NCBI RefSeq assembly: GCF_000772945.1
Contig: NZ_JPVN01000002.1
Location: 124,001 to 188,000, forward strand
From: Ureibacillus manganicus DSM 26584
Lineage (GTDB): Bacteria > Bacillota > Bacilli > Bacillales_A > Planococcaceae
DNA length: 64,000 bases
Direction: 5' to 3'
Shown here: positions 36,107 to 44,509 of the stretch, piece after piece
How the letters are laid out: each line of letters starts with the position of its first letter
How positions within the stretch are numbered: the stretch's first letter is position 1
Position numbers and translations under genes: made by a program
The notes under the pieces: generated by a model
What the model saw: only the letters and a program-made list of their open reading frames with translations
Told to the model about the DNA's origin: nothing
Databases searched by the model: none

Positions 36107-37459
36107 ATGACTACAAAATTCACACCTTATACATGGTTCTTATTTATCGTTTTATCTGTAGTAGGTGTTTTCTTATTTATTACACCAATTGATACAGGGG
36201 ACGGTTTAAAAGTACCAATCGCTATATTAGCAAATATTTTATCGGCTAATGTCGTTTCATTTATACATTGGTTTGCATTTATAGTATTTATTATTGCAGC
36301 TGTAGGATCGATCATTATGCACTTTGTTCCAGAGAAAAAAGAGCGTACGCTAGTAGATTCACTGTTCCGTGTTCACTGGTTTTGGACAATCATGCGTATT
36401 CTAGCTGTTATTTTCGCAGCGATGTATTTATTCCAAATTGGACCTGAAGCTTTCACTAGTGACTACACATCTGGATTATTAATTACACCAGATGGCGGAT
36501 TAGTAACGATGATGTTCTCATTATTCTTATTTGCAGGCTTACTTTTACCTTTATTAACAGACTTTGGTTTACTAGAATTTTTCGGATCAATGATGGTTAA
36601 AATTATGCGACCATTATTTAAAATTCCCGGTCGCGCTGCCATTGACTGTTTAGCATCATTTGTAGGTGACGGTACAATCGGGGTTTTACTAACAAATAGA
36701 CAATATGAAGAAGGCAACTATACTGCACGTGAGGCAGCAACAATCGCCACTACATTCTCAGTAGTATCAATTACTTTCTGTTTCGTAGTTCTTGAAACAA
36801 TTGATATAAGTAATTATTTTGTACCATTTTATGTATCTGTAATTTTAGTAAGTATTATTTTAGCAGTAATTATGCCACGTATATTCCCATTAAGTCGTAT
36901 TGATGATACAAATATCGATGGGACAACACCACCTGCTAATCGTGAAGATGTACCAGAGGGCTTTAGCGTAGTTTCATTCGGATTAAAAAATGCTTTAACT
37001 AAAGCTGAAAGCAATAAAAATTTAGGACAAGTAATTGGTTCAGGTTTTAAAAACGTTCTTGAAATGTGGTTTGCTATTACACCAATAATTATGGCATTCG
37101 GTACAATCGCCCTTGTTCTTGCAGAATACACAAGCTTCTTTAAAATTTTAGGTATGCCTTTTGAGCCAATCTTAGCTCTACTTCAAATTCCTGAAGCTAG
37201 TGCAGCTGCACAAACAATGATCGTTGGTTTTGCTGACATGCTTTTACCTGCAGTATTAGGTGCTGGCATAGAATCAGAATTAACGCGTTTCTTTATTGCA
37301 ACAGTTTCAGTTACGCAATTAATTTACATGTCTGAAGTTGGGGGATTAATCTTAGGTACGAAGCTTCCATTAAATATTTGGAAATTATTCTCTATCTTCT
37401 TAATCCGTACTATTATCTCAATCCCAATTGTTGCAGCAATTGCTCATATTTTATTCTAA
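36107..37459 (+). CDS. YjiH family membrane protein (nucleoside-recognition Gate domains)
   Basis: 450-aa polytopic protein with about ten hydrophobic helices. The two Gate-type segments begin near FSLFLFAGLLLPLLTDFGLL and FVGDGTIGVLLTNRQYEEG in the first half, and near GFADMLLPAVLGAGIESELT in the second, as in YjiH/SpmA-like and nucleoside-transporter proteins. A small-molecule transport role is likely; no substrate is known. AGAGGG precedes the ATG, and promoter and terminator show a single-gene unit. Confidence 0.87.
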   Translation: MTTKFTPYTWFLFIVLSVVGVFLFITPIDTGDGLKVPIAILANILSANVVSFIHWFAFIVFIIAAVGSIIMHFVPEKKERTLVDSLFRVHWFWTIMRILAVIFAAMYLFQIGPEAFTSDYTSGLLITPDGGLVTMMFSLFLFAGLLLPLLTDFGLLEFFGSMMVKIMRPLFKIPGRAAIDCLASFVGDGTIGVLLTNRQYEEGNYTAREAATIATTFSVVSITFCFVVLETIDISNYFVPFYVSVILVSIILAVIMPRIFPLSRIDDTNIDGTTPPANREDVPEGFSVVSFGLKNALTKAESNKNLGQVIGSGFKNVLEMWFAITPIIMAFGTIALVLAEYTSFFKILGMPFEPILALLQIPEASAAAQTMIVGFADMLLPAVLGAGIESELTRFFIATVSVTQLIYMSEVGGLILGTKLPLNIWKLFSIFLIRTIISIPIVAAIAHILF

Positions 37460-37469
37460 TAATTTTCAG

Positions 37470-37500
37470 AGAAGCTAGCTTAAATGCTAGCTTCTTTTTT
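37470..37500 (+). terminator. Terminator of the YjiH-type gene
   Basis: AGAAGCTAGC pairs with GCTAGCTTCT, loop TTAAAT, followed by TTTTT. Confidence 0.9.
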
Positions 37501-37552
37501 TGAATCACGTCAATTAGAGAGGTTGAAAAAATGGGAAAAATTTATTTTCATT

Positions 37553-37566
37553 TAAAAGCGTTTTCA
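37553..37566 (+). promoter_or_regulatory. Candidate cre site upstream of ilvA
   Basis: TAAAAGCGTTTTCA differs from the cre consensus TGAAARCGYTTTCA at one position. It lies about 80 bp before the ilvA ATG, next to AT-rich CodY-like wording. Function not proven. Confidence 0.45.
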
Positions 37567-37644
37567 TTTTGAAAATTTCGAAAAAACCATTAGTTTTTAT
37601 GTTAAAATGATAAAATGTTCTAACAATAACGGAGGTACATAACG

Positions 37645-38907
37645 ATGGAAGTTACTGGTGCTAAATCATATGCAGTAGAAAATATATTAAAAGCCTATCA
37701 TCTTTTGAAAGATGTTGTTGTACATACACCACTTCAAAAAAATGACTATTTATCTGAAAAATATGGTGCGAATATTTATTTAAAACGTGAAGATTTACAA
37801 TCGGTTCGTTCGTTTAAGTTACGTGGCGCGTACTATAAAATTAAGAAAATTGAGACTGAAGCACGTAATAGCGGAGTTGTTTGCGCAAGTGCGGGCAATC
37901 ACGCACAAGGCGTAGCATATTCCTGTGCCCATTTAGGAATTAAAGGTGCTATTTTCATGCCTTTAACGACTCCAAAACAAAAGGTTGACCAAGTTCGTAT
38001 GTTCGGTCGCAACCAAGTTGAAATCATATTAACAGGCGACACATTCGATGATTCTGTTGTGGCTGCTCAAGAATATTGTAAAGAGCATGAGATGATCTTC
38101 ATCCACCCATTTGATGATTTAGATATCGTTGCTGGTCAAGGTACTGTAGCGGTTGAAGTATTAAATGATATCGATGAACCACTAGATTTTATTTTTGGTG
38201 GAATCGGCGGTGGTGGCCTAATGTCCGGAGTTTCTGCTTATGTGAAAAGCATCTCACCTAGCACTAAGGTTATCGGTGTCGAACCAACAGGTGCTGCCAG
38301 TATGAAAGCCGCATTCGAAAACGGAGGCCCTACTCACCTTCCTAAAATTGATAAATTCTGTGATGGTACCGCAGTTCAACTTGTAGGCAATACAACTTAC
38401 GAAGTTTGTCATCAGTATTTAGATGATATTGTTGTTGTACCTGAAGGAAAAGTAAGTACTACAATTCTTGATTTGTACAACAAACATGCCATTGTAGCTG
38501 AGCCATCTGGAGCCCTTCCTGTATCTGCACTTGATCTTTATGCAGATCAAATTAAAGGAAAATCTGCAGTTGTGATCATTACTGGTGGGAACAATGACAT
38601 TAGTCGCATGGCAGAAATTCGAGAGAAATCTTTGCTGTTTGAAGGATTGTTATATTACTTCATTGTCAACTTCCCTCAACGTGCGGGTGCGTTACGCCAA
38701 TTCTTAACTGTGGTTCTTGGACCAAATGATGATATTACTCATTTCGAATATACAAAGAAAAACAATAAAGAAAGCGGCCCAGCTTTAGTTGGAATCGAAG
38801 TTAGTAAGCCTGAAGACTACCAAGGTTTAATCGATCGTATGCGTGTCAATGGCTTTGAGTTCACAGAGGTTAATAAGGATAGCCAGCTGTTTGGGTTGTT
38901 GGTGTAG
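37645..38907 (+). CDS. ilvA: Threonine ammonia-lyase (threonine deaminase)
   Basis: 420-aa PLP enzyme that deaminates threonine to 2-oxobutyrate for isoleucine synthesis. The PLP Lys is residue 58 in VRSFKLRGAYYKI; the phosphate-binding loop is FGGIGGGGLMSG; the Asn loop is ASAGNHAQGVAY. The C-terminal 85 residues form a single ACT-like regulatory domain (YYFIVNFPQRAGALRQFL, ending VNKDSQLFGLLV), the short B. subtilis type. GGAGG precedes the ATG. Confidence 0.96.
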   Translation: MEVTGAKSYAVENILKAYHLLKDVVVHTPLQKNDYLSEKYGANIYLKREDLQSVRSFKLRGAYYKIKKIETEARNSGVVCASAGNHAQGVAYSCAHLGIKGAIFMPLTTPKQKVDQVRMFGRNQVEIILTGDTFDDSVVAAQEYCKEHEMIFIHPFDDLDIVAGQGTVAVEVLNDIDEPLDFIFGGIGGGGLMSGVSAYVKSISPSTKVIGVEPTGAASMKAAFENGGPTHLPKIDKFCDGTAVQLVGNTTYEVCHQYLDDIVVVPEGKVSTTILDLYNKHAIVAEPSGALPVSALDLYADQIKGKSAVVIITGGNNDISRMAEIREKSLLFEGLLYYFIVNFPQRAGALRQFLTVVLGPNDDITHFEYTKKNNKESGPALVGIEVSKPEDYQGLIDRMRVNGFEFTEVNKDSQLFGLLV

Positions 38908-38929
38908 CTGGTGTAGTGATTTTGATAGG

Positions 38930-38962
38930 CCCCCCGCACTTTTATGAGGTGCGGGGGTTTTG
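38930..38962 (+). terminator. Terminator of ilvA
   Basis: CCCCCGCAC pairs with GTGCGGGGG, followed by TTTTG. Confidence 0.9.
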
Positions 38963-39009
38963 TATGTGTTGTTGTTGTTGATATAGATCTATTTTGTGTC
39001 AGAGTTGCC

Positions 39010-39240
39010 CTACTTTGTTGCAGATTCGCCCTACTTTGTGACAAAATCGATCAACTTTTTGGCAGTATCGCCCCCTTGCTTAGCAATAGTTCTACTTTGT
39101 GACAGATTCGCCCTACTTTGTGACAAAATCGATCAACTTTATGGCAGTATCGCTCTCTTGCTTAGCAATAGATCTACTTTGTGACAGATTCACCCTACTT
39201 TGTGTCTTAATCGATCTTCTTTTTGGCAGTTTCTCCCCTC
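39010..39240. repeat. Tandem array of 21-bp units with an 82-bp super-period
   Basis: Units of the form CTACTTTGTGACAGATTCGCC start at 39010, 39031, 39052 and again at 39092, 39113, 39134 and 39174. The whole block repeats every 82 bp (three 21-mers plus a 19-mer CCCTTGCTTAGCAATAGTT). About 2.8 blocks are present between the ilvA terminator and the NERD gene stop. Open frames through it are heptapeptide repeats and not called genes. Confidence 0.88.
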
Positions 39241-39254
39241 ACATTTACCTTCAC

Positions 39255-40217
39255 CTACTTTATTTTTATATTATTAGGAATATAGTAAATTCTTGAACGA
39301 TCGTTCCCTTTAGAATCTAGATTCAATGATTTTAATAATTTATAGGATGTTTTAACTGAAGAAATAGAGAAGAATTGTTTAAATTCATTATTTGATATCC
39401 AGGGGTTAAAGAGAACCCGATAATCAAGTAAACTTTCTAACAAGATGTCCTTACTCATTGATTTACATTTTTGGCAAATAAACCTTCCATAGTAGTATTT
39501 CATCGGCGAATGATCATTGCAATTTTCGCATATAGCACCTTTTTTCAATTTACTTTTATCTATATTAGGTTTCCAGTTATCTCTTTCTAATATTTCTAAC
39601 AAATAATCTTTTAGTAGATTCAATTCATTGAGAGTTATTACTTGTTTAGAATATTTGTGAAATAAGGAGTTTACATGAGAGTTCAACCCACTTAAATGAA
39701 ATGCTGGAATCCTTTTCGGTGGTTCTCCGATAATAGTAGAGGTATTGCTAAATACTATTGCTCCTAAAATTGGTAGATGGATATTAAGCATTTTCATGAT
39801 TTTATAAATCATTCGCATGTGTCTTTCAATTTGATCTTCTGGATTCGTGTAAACTTCTATATTATTATCACCTTTAAAATTGGTGAACTGTCTTTTTTCA
39901 TCATCGAAATCAATTTTTCCTGTAATATTTTTTACCTCCATTATGAAAAGAAAATAACGACTTAGCATAAGGGTGTCAATCTGATTAATATTTCCTACTT
40001 CATTCACAGTTTCATAATTGAAGAGTAAATAATGATCATCGGGCATTCGAATTTCATTCCATTCACGATCACTTCGCAGCTCCCCTAAGTATCCTTTCCT
40101 TAATTGGAAAAAGCTTTTTTGAAATTTAGGATAATCACAATCTTCAACTGGTAATCTGCGCAATAGCGCTTCTAAAACTTGTAATCTATTTGACTTTACA
40201 CGCTTAAGAACAATCAA
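39255..40217 (-). CDS. NERD-domain protein with C-terminal zinc ribbon
   Basis: 320-aa protein. Residues ~40-150 form a nuclease-related domain (ELRSDREWNEIRMPDDHYLLFNYE is its start; QIDTLMLSRYFLFIMEVKNITG carries the D...E-x-K set of the restriction-endonuclease-like fold). Residues ~230-260 form a zinc ribbon (GAICENCNDHSPMKYY, FICQKCKS). NERD proteins are found with DNA-processing domains, but no partner gene stands next to this one. It looks like an accessory gene: it lies between repeats and is low in G+C. Function unknown. Confidence 0.82.
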   Translation of the reverse strand: MIVLKRVKSNRLQVLEALLRRLPVEDCDYPKFQKSFFQLRKGYLGELRSDREWNEIRMPDDHYLLFNYETVNEVGNINQIDTLMLSRYFLFIMEVKNITGKIDFDDEKRQFTNFKGDNNIEVYTNPEDQIERHMRMIYKIMKMLNIHLPILGAIVFSNTSTIIGEPPKRIPAFHLSGLNSHVNSLFHKYSKQVITLNELNLLKDYLLEILERDNWKPNIDKSKLKKGAICENCNDHSPMKYYYGRFICQKCKSMSKDILLESLLDYRVLFNPWISNNEFKQFFSISSVKTSYKLLKSLNLDSKGNDRSRIYYIPNNIKIK

Positions 40218-40340
40218 AGTTTAGCTCCTCCTTTTTTGACAATTTTAATTTGTTTTGTTTCATAAAACGAATTCTTAAAAGTATAATTTCACTTGATTTT
40301 TGAAACAGAAATCTTGTTTTCAAGCTGTAAGAAAGGCAAA

Positions 40341-40379
40341 TAAAAAGGAAGAAACCCCTGAGGTAGGAGGTTTCTTCCT
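40341..40379 (-). terminator. Hairpin between NERD gene and ABC operon
   Basis: AGGAAGAAACC pairs with GGTTTCTTCC; on the minus strand it is followed by TTTTTATTT, so it terminates the upstream ABC transporter operon. Confidence 0.8.
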
Positions 40380-40430
40380 GAATCACAACAATTATGAAAT
40401 GATTATTTTCGTATATTCATATCTTTTTCA

Positions 40431-41228
40431 TTAACTTCCCAACAACGCCTTATCAGACGCCATTTTTTCGCCGCGGATGTGTTCGAATTCGGTCATCAAA
40501 TCGGGAATTGTTAAGGTTGGTTTCTTCGATTCATCAACTTCTAAAATGATTTGGCCTTTATCCATCATAATCAGTCGGTTCCCTAAATCGATGGCTTGTT
40601 GCATGTTGTGCGTTACCATCAAAGTCGTTAAGTTATTTTCTTCAACGAGTTGTTTCGTTAAGTTTGTTATTAACTCAGCACGGGATGGATCAAGGGCAGC
40701 TGTATGTTCATCCAACAAAAGAATTGCAGGACGAGTAAAAGTCGCCATTAATAAAGATAATGCCTGGCGTTCCCCACCTGACAACAATCCAACTTTTGCA
40801 TTTAAACGATTTTCTAAATTTAAACCCAATTTCTCTAACGATGTTCTGAAAAAATCTTTTCGCTCACGGTTTACGCCGAATCGTAAACCGCGTTTTTTAT
40901 TGCGCGAATAAGCAATCGCCAAATTTTCTTCTATCGTCATCGTTGGTGCTGTTCCAGCCATTGGATCTTGGAACACACGGCCTATATATTGTGACCGTTT
41001 GAACTCAGGTAATTTTGTAACTTCTTTCCCATCAATTGTAATGGCTCCGAAGTCGGGTGTTAATGCACCTGAAATCATATTTAGCATTGTCGATTTCCCT
41101 GCACCATTACTCCCAATTACAGTAACAAAATCGCCAGGTGCTAAATGTAAATTGATATTGTTTAAAGCTACTTTTTCATCCATAGTACCTTCGTTAAAAA
41201 TCTTATTGATTCCTTCTAATTTAAGCAA
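40431..41228 (-). CDS. ABC transporter ATPase (TrpXYZ-type importer)
   Basis: 265-aa ATP-binding subunit. Walker A is GSNGAGKST (near residue 39), signature LLSGGERQALSLL, Walker B ILLLDEHTAALDPS with His after the Glu as in this subfamily, then VTHNMQQAIDLG. Third gene of a binding protein-permease-ATPase operon (2-bp gap to the permease). Confidence 0.92.
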   Translation of the reverse strand: MLKLEGINKIFNEGTMDEKVALNNINLHLAPGDFVTVIGSNGAGKSTMLNMISGALTPDFGAITIDGKEVTKLPEFKRSQYIGRVFQDPMAGTAPTMTIEENLAIAYSRNKKRGLRFGVNRERKDFFRTSLEKLGLNLENRLNAKVGLLSGGERQALSLLMATFTRPAILLLDEHTAALDPSRAELITNLTKQLVEENNLTTLMVTHNMQQAIDLGNRLIMMDKGQIILEVDESKKPTLTIPDLMTEFEHIRGEKMASDKALLGS

Positions 41229-41230
41229 GG

Positions 41231-42256
41231 TTATTCCCCTCCCTGCGTCACTAATTCTCGTTGCTGTGCTAGTCGTTCTAAACGTCTCTTTTCTTTACGC
41301 TTTTTATCACGTTGTTTGCTCACTAGCTGAGGAATTACAAGAGCTAATACGACAATAATAGCCGTAATTAGTTTCATATCACTAGAATCTAACCAAGGAA
41401 CACGTAATGCTAGTGCGTAAATGATGCGGTAAATTATCGCACCAAAAACTACTGCTAGTGTTGCTCTAAAGATTGTTTTCGTACCGAAAATAGCTTCACC
41501 GATAATTACGGAAGCAAGACCAATTACAATCATCCCGATTCCCATATTTACATCGGAGAATTTAGAGTATTGTGCGATTAATGCTCCAGAAAATGCAACT
41601 AAAGCGTTGGATATCCCAAGACCTAATATAGTATAACGGTCTGTATTTGCCGAAAAGCTTCGAATCATTCTTTTGTTATCACCAGTTGCACGAATGGCTA
41701 AACCAACCTCTGTTTTTAAGAACCAATCAGCAACGAACTTAATAATTACAGTAATGATTAGTACGATCAAAACAGTTCCCCAAGTATTTGGAGCTACAGC
41801 AGCTCCTAAAGATTTCACAAAATTTGATAACGTATCATCAATGCCTAAAGGACTCCAAAAACTTTGAAACTGTGAAAAAATTGTTTCATTACTTTGTAAT
41901 TGTATATTTGGTTTTACAATTGCATTTTCTGCAGATAACCCCATGATTCTTAAATTGATTGAGTACAATGCAATCATCATTAAGATTCCTGATAATAACG
42001 GGTTTATTTTTCCTTTTGTGTGTAATAGACCAGTCATACATCCTGCAACGAATCCAGCAACGATTGCTATCAATGTAGCTATAATCGGGTGATAGCCTAA
42101 AACAATCATCATTGCTGCTGTTGCTGCTCCCGTTACAAAGCTCCCGTCAACCGTTAAATCTGGAAAATCCAACACTCGGAATGTTAAATACACTCCGAGT
42201 GCCATAATTGCATAGATGATTCCTTGCTCGACTGAACCAAAGATTGATAAAAACAT
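41231..42256 (-). CDS. ABC transporter permease (TrpXYZ-type, branched-chain-type fold)
   Basis: 341-aa permease with about nine membrane helices (MALGVYLTFRVLDFPDLTVDG near the N-terminus is the typical start, and GVLVVLALVIPQLVSKQR-like at the end), followed by a basic tail. It belongs to the LivH/BPD_transp_2 superfamily. The operon type is that of the predicted tryptophan/tyrosine transporter of Firmicutes. Confidence 0.9.
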   Translation of the reverse strand: MFLSIFGSVEQGIIYAIMALGVYLTFRVLDFPDLTVDGSFVTGAATAAMMIVLGYHPIIATLIAIVAGFVAGCMTGLLHTKGKINPLLSGILMMIALYSINLRIMGLSAENAIVKPNIQLQSNETIFSQFQSFWSPLGIDDTLSNFVKSLGAAVAPNTWGTVLIVLIITVIIKFVADWFLKTEVGLAIRATGDNKRMIRSFSANTDRYTILGLGISNALVAFSGALIAQYSKFSDVNMGIGMIVIGLASVIIGEAIFGTKTIFRATLAVVFGAIIYRIIYALALRVPWLDSSDMKLITAIIVVLALVIPQLVSKQRDKKRKEKRRLERLAQQRELVTQGGE

Positions 42257-42296
42257 ATTGAATCATCTCCTAGCTTCTTAATTATTCTAAGTTGTT

Positions 42297-42340
42297 ATAA
42301 AAACTCACTTTGCCACTTCACATTGGCAAAGTGAGAAGTT
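42297..42340 (-). terminator. Attenuating hairpin between binding protein and permease genes
   Basis: CTCACTTTGCCA (42304-42315) pairs with TGGCAAAGTGAG (42324-42335), followed on the minus strand by TTTTTATAAC. Confidence 0.75.
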
Positions 42341-42362
42341 TATAAAAAAATGACTTTTTCTA

Positions 42363-43376
42363 TTATTCTACTAATTCTGCATTCCAAGAATCTTTAATTT
42401 CAACACCGATTGTATCAGCAGTGTTTTTATTTACTACTAATTTTAAGTTCGCTGGGTATGCTGAAGGAATATCAGATGGAGTTGCTTCACCTTTTAAAAT
42501 TTTAACAGCCATTTCACCAGCTTCATACCCGATATCATAGTAAGAGAATCCAAATGCAGCTAAACCGCCACCAGCTACAGAATCTAATTCACCTACGATT
42601 AGTGGTAATTTGTTTGAATTTGCAACATCCACTACTGTAGGAAGTGCTGATACAACTGTATTGTCAGTAATAATGTAAATTGCATCTACTTTACCTAATA
42701 ATGATTCTGTTGCTTGTTTTACTTCTGCTGAAGTTGTTACAGCAGCTTCTTCTAATTGGCCGCCTTTTGCTTCTAATTGCGCTCTCACTTGATCCACTTG
42801 AACAACTGAGTTTTGTTCACCAGTGTTATATACCGTACCAACTTTTTTAATACCTAGTTCATCGACAATAAAGTTAACAGTGTTTGCAATTGTCTCTGGA
42901 TGTAAATCAACTGTACCAGTTACGTTTGCTCCAGGAGCTTCCATAGAACTTACTAACTCAGCACTTACAGGATCTGTTACAGATGTAAAGATGATTGGAA
43001 TATCACCTGTTGCATTTTTAGCAGCTTGTGCTGATGGTGTAGAGTTTGCAAAAATTAAATCTACGTTTTGACTTACTAAATCTTGGGCAATTGTTACGTT
43101 CATACTTTGATCGTTTTGTGCATTGTTTTTCACGAACTCAACATTTAAGCCAGAATCTTTAACTGCAGCAATAAATCCTTCTGTTGCAGCATCTAATGAT
43201 GGATGTTCTACGATTTGTGTAATCCCAACTTTATAAGACTTTGTTTCCTCAGATGTTTCTCCTGCATTTGAACCACTTGTATTTTCTTTAGGTTCGTTAG
43301 ACGCATTATTGTTTCCGCCGCCACAAGCAGCAAGAAGTAAAATTAGTCCAATTAATAAAAATGACAATTTTTTCAT
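42363..43376 (-). CDS. ABC transporter substrate-binding lipoprotein (TrpX/DUF534 type)
   Basis: 337-aa type-I periplasmic-binding-like lipoprotein. Signal peptide with lipobox ILLLAACGGG (Cys 18). Core motifs KVGITQIVEHPSLDAATEGF, DLIFANSTPSAQAAKNATGD and VDAIYIITDNTVVSALPTVV identify the ABC_sub_bind family often annotated as TrpX. Tryptophan as ligand is an inference from family lore and the nearby trp operon; no T-box is seen on its own leader. Confidence 0.9.
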   Translation of the reverse strand: MKKLSFLLIGLILLLAACGGGNNNASNEPKENTSGSNAGETSEETKSYKVGITQIVEHPSLDAATEGFIAAVKDSGLNVEFVKNNAQNDQSMNVTIAQDLVSQNVDLIFANSTPSAQAAKNATGDIPIIFTSVTDPVSAELVSSMEAPGANVTGTVDLHPETIANTVNFIVDELGIKKVGTVYNTGEQNSVVQVDQVRAQLEAKGGQLEEAAVTTSAEVKQATESLLGKVDAIYIITDNTVVSALPTVVDVANSNKLPLIVGELDSVAGGGLAAFGFSYYDIGYEAGEMAVKILKGEATPSDIPSAYPANLKLVVNKNTADTIGVEIKDSWNAELVE

Positions 43377-43682
43377 ATTTTCTTCCTCCGTTTTTATCTT
43401 TCACACTCCACGATAATAGATGGTGTGTTTTGAATATTCTGAATCTAGTGAGATTATGCTATTCTACAATCAGAACATTTGTTAGTCAATAAGATTTAGA
43501 TGCGGGTAATTTCACTAGTAATTCTACTATTCATTCTAGCATATTAATTTAGCGCTTTAAAGTGCTAAATTTAGTTAAAATTTTGACTTTTCACACGAAA
43601 AGTTCGTTCTTTAGTTTCTTCTCCTTAATTATATTGACCTATTTCTATGGTTCTGTTAATATACTTTATTGTGCGTTTTCCT

Positions 43683-43712
43683 TTTACAGCATGAAATGAA
43701 TTTTCATATAAT
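43683..43712 (+). promoter_or_regulatory. Sigma-A promoter of queT
   Basis: TTTACA (43683-43688), 18-bp spacer, TATAAT (43707-43712). The transcript would begin near 43719, leaving room for the riboswitch. Confidence 0.75.
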
Positions 43713-43761
43713 ACTATTTTGCACTTAAAATAACAATATAGATGCGACATTTGACTACGCG

Positions 43762-43802
43762 CACCGTGGTTCGTAACCATCCCACGAAAAAAAACTAAGG
43801 AG
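43762..43802 (+). ncRNA. PreQ1-I riboswitch
   Basis: CGTGG (43765-43769) pairs with CCACG (43782-43786) to form P1. The loop is TTCGTAACCATC, and the tail is A-rich and ends in ACTAAGG. The pseudoknot would pair ACC in the loop with GG of the tail, hiding the AAGGAG ribosome site when preQ1 is bound, so control is at translation. The next gene is a queuosine-precursor transporter, which agrees. Confidence 0.93.
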
Positions 43803-43810
43803 AAATGAAT

Positions 43811-44302
43811 ATGAAAGCAAAATTTATTGCAACTACAGGGATTATTGCAGCTCTTTATGTTGCTGTTACCTTACTTGTTGCACCGTTTGGATTTACAGAA
43901 ATTCAATTTAGAGTTTCTGAAATGTTTAACCATCTAGTTGCATTTAGCCCCAGCTTTATGCCTGGGGTTGTCATTGGTGTATTTATTGCAAATTTATTTT
44001 CACCACTTGGCATGTATGATTTAGTATTTGGTGTTGCCCACTCAATTATTACCCTTACACTTTTCATCATCATTTGTAAGTTTGTGAAAAATATTTGGGC
44101 ACGCTTGATCATTAACTCATTTTTATTCACTTTTACAATGTTCATCATCGCATTTGAGTTACACTTAGCATTCGAGATTCCGTGGTCATTGTTCTTATGG
44201 ACATGGTTTACTTGTGCAGTTGGTGAATTTGTCGTATTAACCGTAGGTGCACCAATAATGTACCTTTTAAATAAACGTTTGAATTTTAAAGATTTAATTT
44301 AA
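43811..44302 (+). CDS. queT: Queuosine precursor transporter QueT
   Basis: 163-aa membrane protein of the QueT (DUF988) family, an S-component-like transporter for preQ0/preQ1 uptake. Hydrophobic helices with the signature EIQFRVSEMFNHLVAFSPSFMPG and VIGVFIANLFSPLGMYDLVFG. Start: ATG 43811 is 8 nt from AAGGAG; the ATG at 43805 is only 2 nt away and is rejected. Controlled by the preQ1-I riboswitch directly upstream. Confidence 0.93.
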   Translation: MKAKFIATTGIIAALYVAVTLLVAPFGFTEIQFRVSEMFNHLVAFSPSFMPGVVIGVFIANLFSPLGMYDLVFGVAHSIITLTLFIIICKFVKNIWARLIINSFLFTFTMFIIAFELHLAFEIPWSLFLWTWFTCAVGEFVVLTVGAPIMYLLNKRLNFKDLI

Positions 44303-44309
44303 TCGTTAT

Positions 44310-44342
44310 AACCGGTAGGATCTAAGCCTACCGGTTTTTTTA
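44310..44342 (+). terminator. Terminator of queT
   Basis: AACCGGTAGG pairs with CCTACCGGTT, followed by TTTTT. Confidence 0.92.
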
Positions 44343-44376
44343 TTTCTAAAGGTATCGACCGACTTTTCTGAAAACA

Positions 44377-44405
44377 TTGACAAGTAATAAAATTAAGACT
44401 ACAAT
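44377..44405 (+). promoter_or_regulatory. Sigma-A promoter of the trp operon
   Basis: Consensus TTGACA (44377-44382), 17-bp spacer and TACAAT (44400-44405). Expected start of transcription about 44412, some 400 nt before trpD. Confidence 0.88.
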
Positions 44406-44509
44406 ACTAGTTAACTAATTGTTCGGATACGGAGAAAGGTTGCGGTAGCGCGACCACCGTCAGAGCAGAGCCTAGATTAGAGTTTAGATGAGAATAGCCG
44501 AGTAAAATT

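Noticed and set aside
36829-37131. 100-aa antisense frame in the YjiH-type gene
   Set aside because: Shadow of a long hydrophobic gene with strong start, promoter and terminator.
39010-39240. Possible CRISPR array
   Set aside because: Units are contiguous 21-mers without unique spacers, and no cas genes are present.
38996-39296. Frames with heptapeptide repeats (YFVTKSINF, LLCDRF)
   Set aside because: Produced by the 21-bp array; period divisible by three keeps the frame open.
40204-40386. 60-aa frame before the NERD gene
   Set aside because: Covers a terminator hairpin and has no start signal.
44420-44500. Possible first of two complete T-boxes
   Set aside because: No second T-box core or specifier loop; only hairpins, so reported as extra leader structure.
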